Source of the DNA: Lachnospiraceae bacterium
GTDB lineage: Bacteria; Bacillota; Clostridia; Lachnospirales; Lachnospiraceae
Direction: 5' to 3'
Length of the DNA: 36,512 nt
Assembly (NCBI GenBank): GCA_910574285.1
Contig: CAJTAL010000045.1
Span: forward strand, 1 to 36,512
Below, one piece after another: positions 35,574-36,512 of this stretch. Below the pieces are notes generated by a model that was not told where the DNA came from, made no database searches, and worked only from the letters and a program-made list of their open reading frames with translations. A program made the position numbers and the translations under genes. The stretch's first letter is position 1. Every line of letters starts with the position of its first letter.

Positions 35574-36411
35574 CTAATCAATCTTCCCGACAAAACGGTA
35601 ATAAATCTCAATGTCCCATACCTTTTTGCCATTCTCGTCTTTCCTCCACTGATGGACGGCGATTTTCTCAATCAGTTCATTCAAAAGAGGGGCGGTAAGC
35701 TCGTCAATGGCACTGTATTTCTGGATTAAGTCTACCCACCGCTTTGCATCGTCCGTTTCCGCTTTGGCATCCTCAAGCCTTGCGGATACGGTCTTTATTG
35801 TTTCATCAAGCTGTTGCTGCTCCGTGCGGTATTTGACGGAGAGCATGGAATAGTTTTCTTCATCAAGAAGCCCTTTTACCCTGTCCTCGTACATCTTCGC
35901 AAAGAGGTTGTTTAATTCCTGCCTGCGTTTCTGCGCTTTTTTCAGCTCCTTTTCATCACGGGCATTCTCTGTTCTCCGCTGTTTCTTGCTGCTCTGCAGC
36001 AGCCGTTCCAGAATGGCGTCCTCATTCTCCTTTACCGCCATCAGCCAGTATTGTAACCGTCCGAGGACAAAAGCATAGAGCAGGTTGTAGGTGATGAAAT
36101 GCAGGGAACACGCTTCTTTCCCATGTGCGGAATACTGTGTGCAGCGGTAATACCGTGACTGGTTCTTTGTGTTTGCCGCCGACAAGCTCCATCCGCACTC
36201 GCCGCATTTGAGCAGCCCTGCGAATATCTGCGGCTCATCGTCCTTTCGGCTGCGTTTGCGGGAATTGATATGCCCCTGCACTAAATCCCATGTTTCACGG
36301 TCAACCAATGGCTCGTGGGTGTTCTCAATCCGCATCCAGTCCTCTTTCGGTCGCTTGACGTTCTTCTTTGACTTGTAGGAAAGTTTCTGTATCTGGTAAT
36401 GCACGGTATTG
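35574..36411 (-). pseudogene. Large serine recombinase, C-terminal part only
   Basis: About 279 residues of a TnpX/TndX-type recombinase: the recombinase domain end (NTVHYQIQKLSYKSKKNVKR, HEPLVDRETWDLVQGHI), a zinc ribbon (LKCGECGWSL, YYRCTQYSAHGKEACS), a long coiled coil (ARDEKELKKAQKRRQEL) and the DUF4368-like tail (LIEKIAVHQW, YYRFVGKID). The N-terminal catalytic serine domain, about 250 residues, is missing: family-like sequence starts at 36411, exactly where the terminal repeat begins. A GTG at 36404 could start a fragment, but without the catalytic domain it cannot recombine DNA. Likely disrupted by the repeat-bearing element. Confidence 0.85.
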
Positions 36412-36512
36412 TGTTGTTTTCCAGATTAAAAGAGCAGCCAATCTTCAGATTATTTTAGCACCATATAAAATTGATGTAGTTCTCCAGCCACATTATCCGG
36501 AAACGCTTCTGC
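36412..36512. repeat. Right copy of 101-bp perfect terminal inverted repeat
   Basis: Exact reverse complement of 14-114. It starts where the serine recombinase homology ends, and both copies present the same TGTTG terminus toward the window. The two sites therefore carry the same end of a multicopy sequence in opposite orientation. Confidence 0.85.

Overview
The window looks like a low-GC, spore-forming Clostridia genome, most likely gut Lachnospiraceae. Support: SpmB, guaA and a MATE gene of Firmicutes type, an HPr-like protein, mobile-element genes of the int/xis/RepA/TnpV kinds, and AAGGAGG-type ribosome sites. Almost everything is on the minus strand. Assignments are from reading sequence and motifs; no database search was run.

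Layout, left to right. (1) 1-4188: one end of an integrative element abutting the 3' end of guaA: RepA-like ATPase (cut by a terminal repeat), a mobilization-like protein, tyrosine integrase, excisionase-like protein, divergent Xre repressor with three operator-like palindromes, and a GNAT gene with an internal stop. (2) 4189-12254: ordinary chromosome: guaA, MATE exporter, HPr-like protein, a large secreted surface protein, a low-complexity membrane protein, spmB. (3) 12365-27290: a BREX type 1-like locus in the order brxA-brxB-brxC-(pglX remnant)-five-gene insert-pglZ. pglX has lost its methyltransferase core, leaving only N- and C-terminal ends, and no brxL is present. Between pglX and pglZ sit an Eco57I-like N6 methyltransferase, a small PD-(D/E)XK-like nuclease, a DUF262 protein, a DUF3696-type ATPase (frameshifted) and an unknown gene (in-frame stop). 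(4) 27533-28001: tuf terminator, the last 17 codons of EF-Tu, and attachment-site-like repeats. (5) 28002-33915: a type IIS restriction-modification operon (Xre controller, fused double D12-class adenine methyltransferase, AlwI-family endonuclease) with an AIPR gene downstream. (6) 34061-36512: a second methyltransferase with a homopolymer frameshift, a cluster of short AAATCCAAAC repeats, a TnpV relic, and the C-terminal part of a large serine recombinase.

The simplest reading is a chromosomal core (guaA to tuf) carrying a BREX island, with one element integrated at the guaA 3' end and another at the tuf 3' end. Both junctions carry GTTATCA direct repeats spaced 11 bp apart. A perfect 101-bp inverted repeat closes both ends of the window, interrupting repA on the left and the recombinase on the right; it is probably the same end of a multicopy element.

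As a defence region it is layered and partly decayed: the AlwI-type system, AIPR, brxA/B/C, pglZ, the N6 methyltransferase, the small nuclease and the DUF262 gene read intact, while pglX, the DUF3696 ATPase, its partner and the orphan methyltransferase are broken. The insert between pglX and pglZ is the best candidate for an undescribed system.
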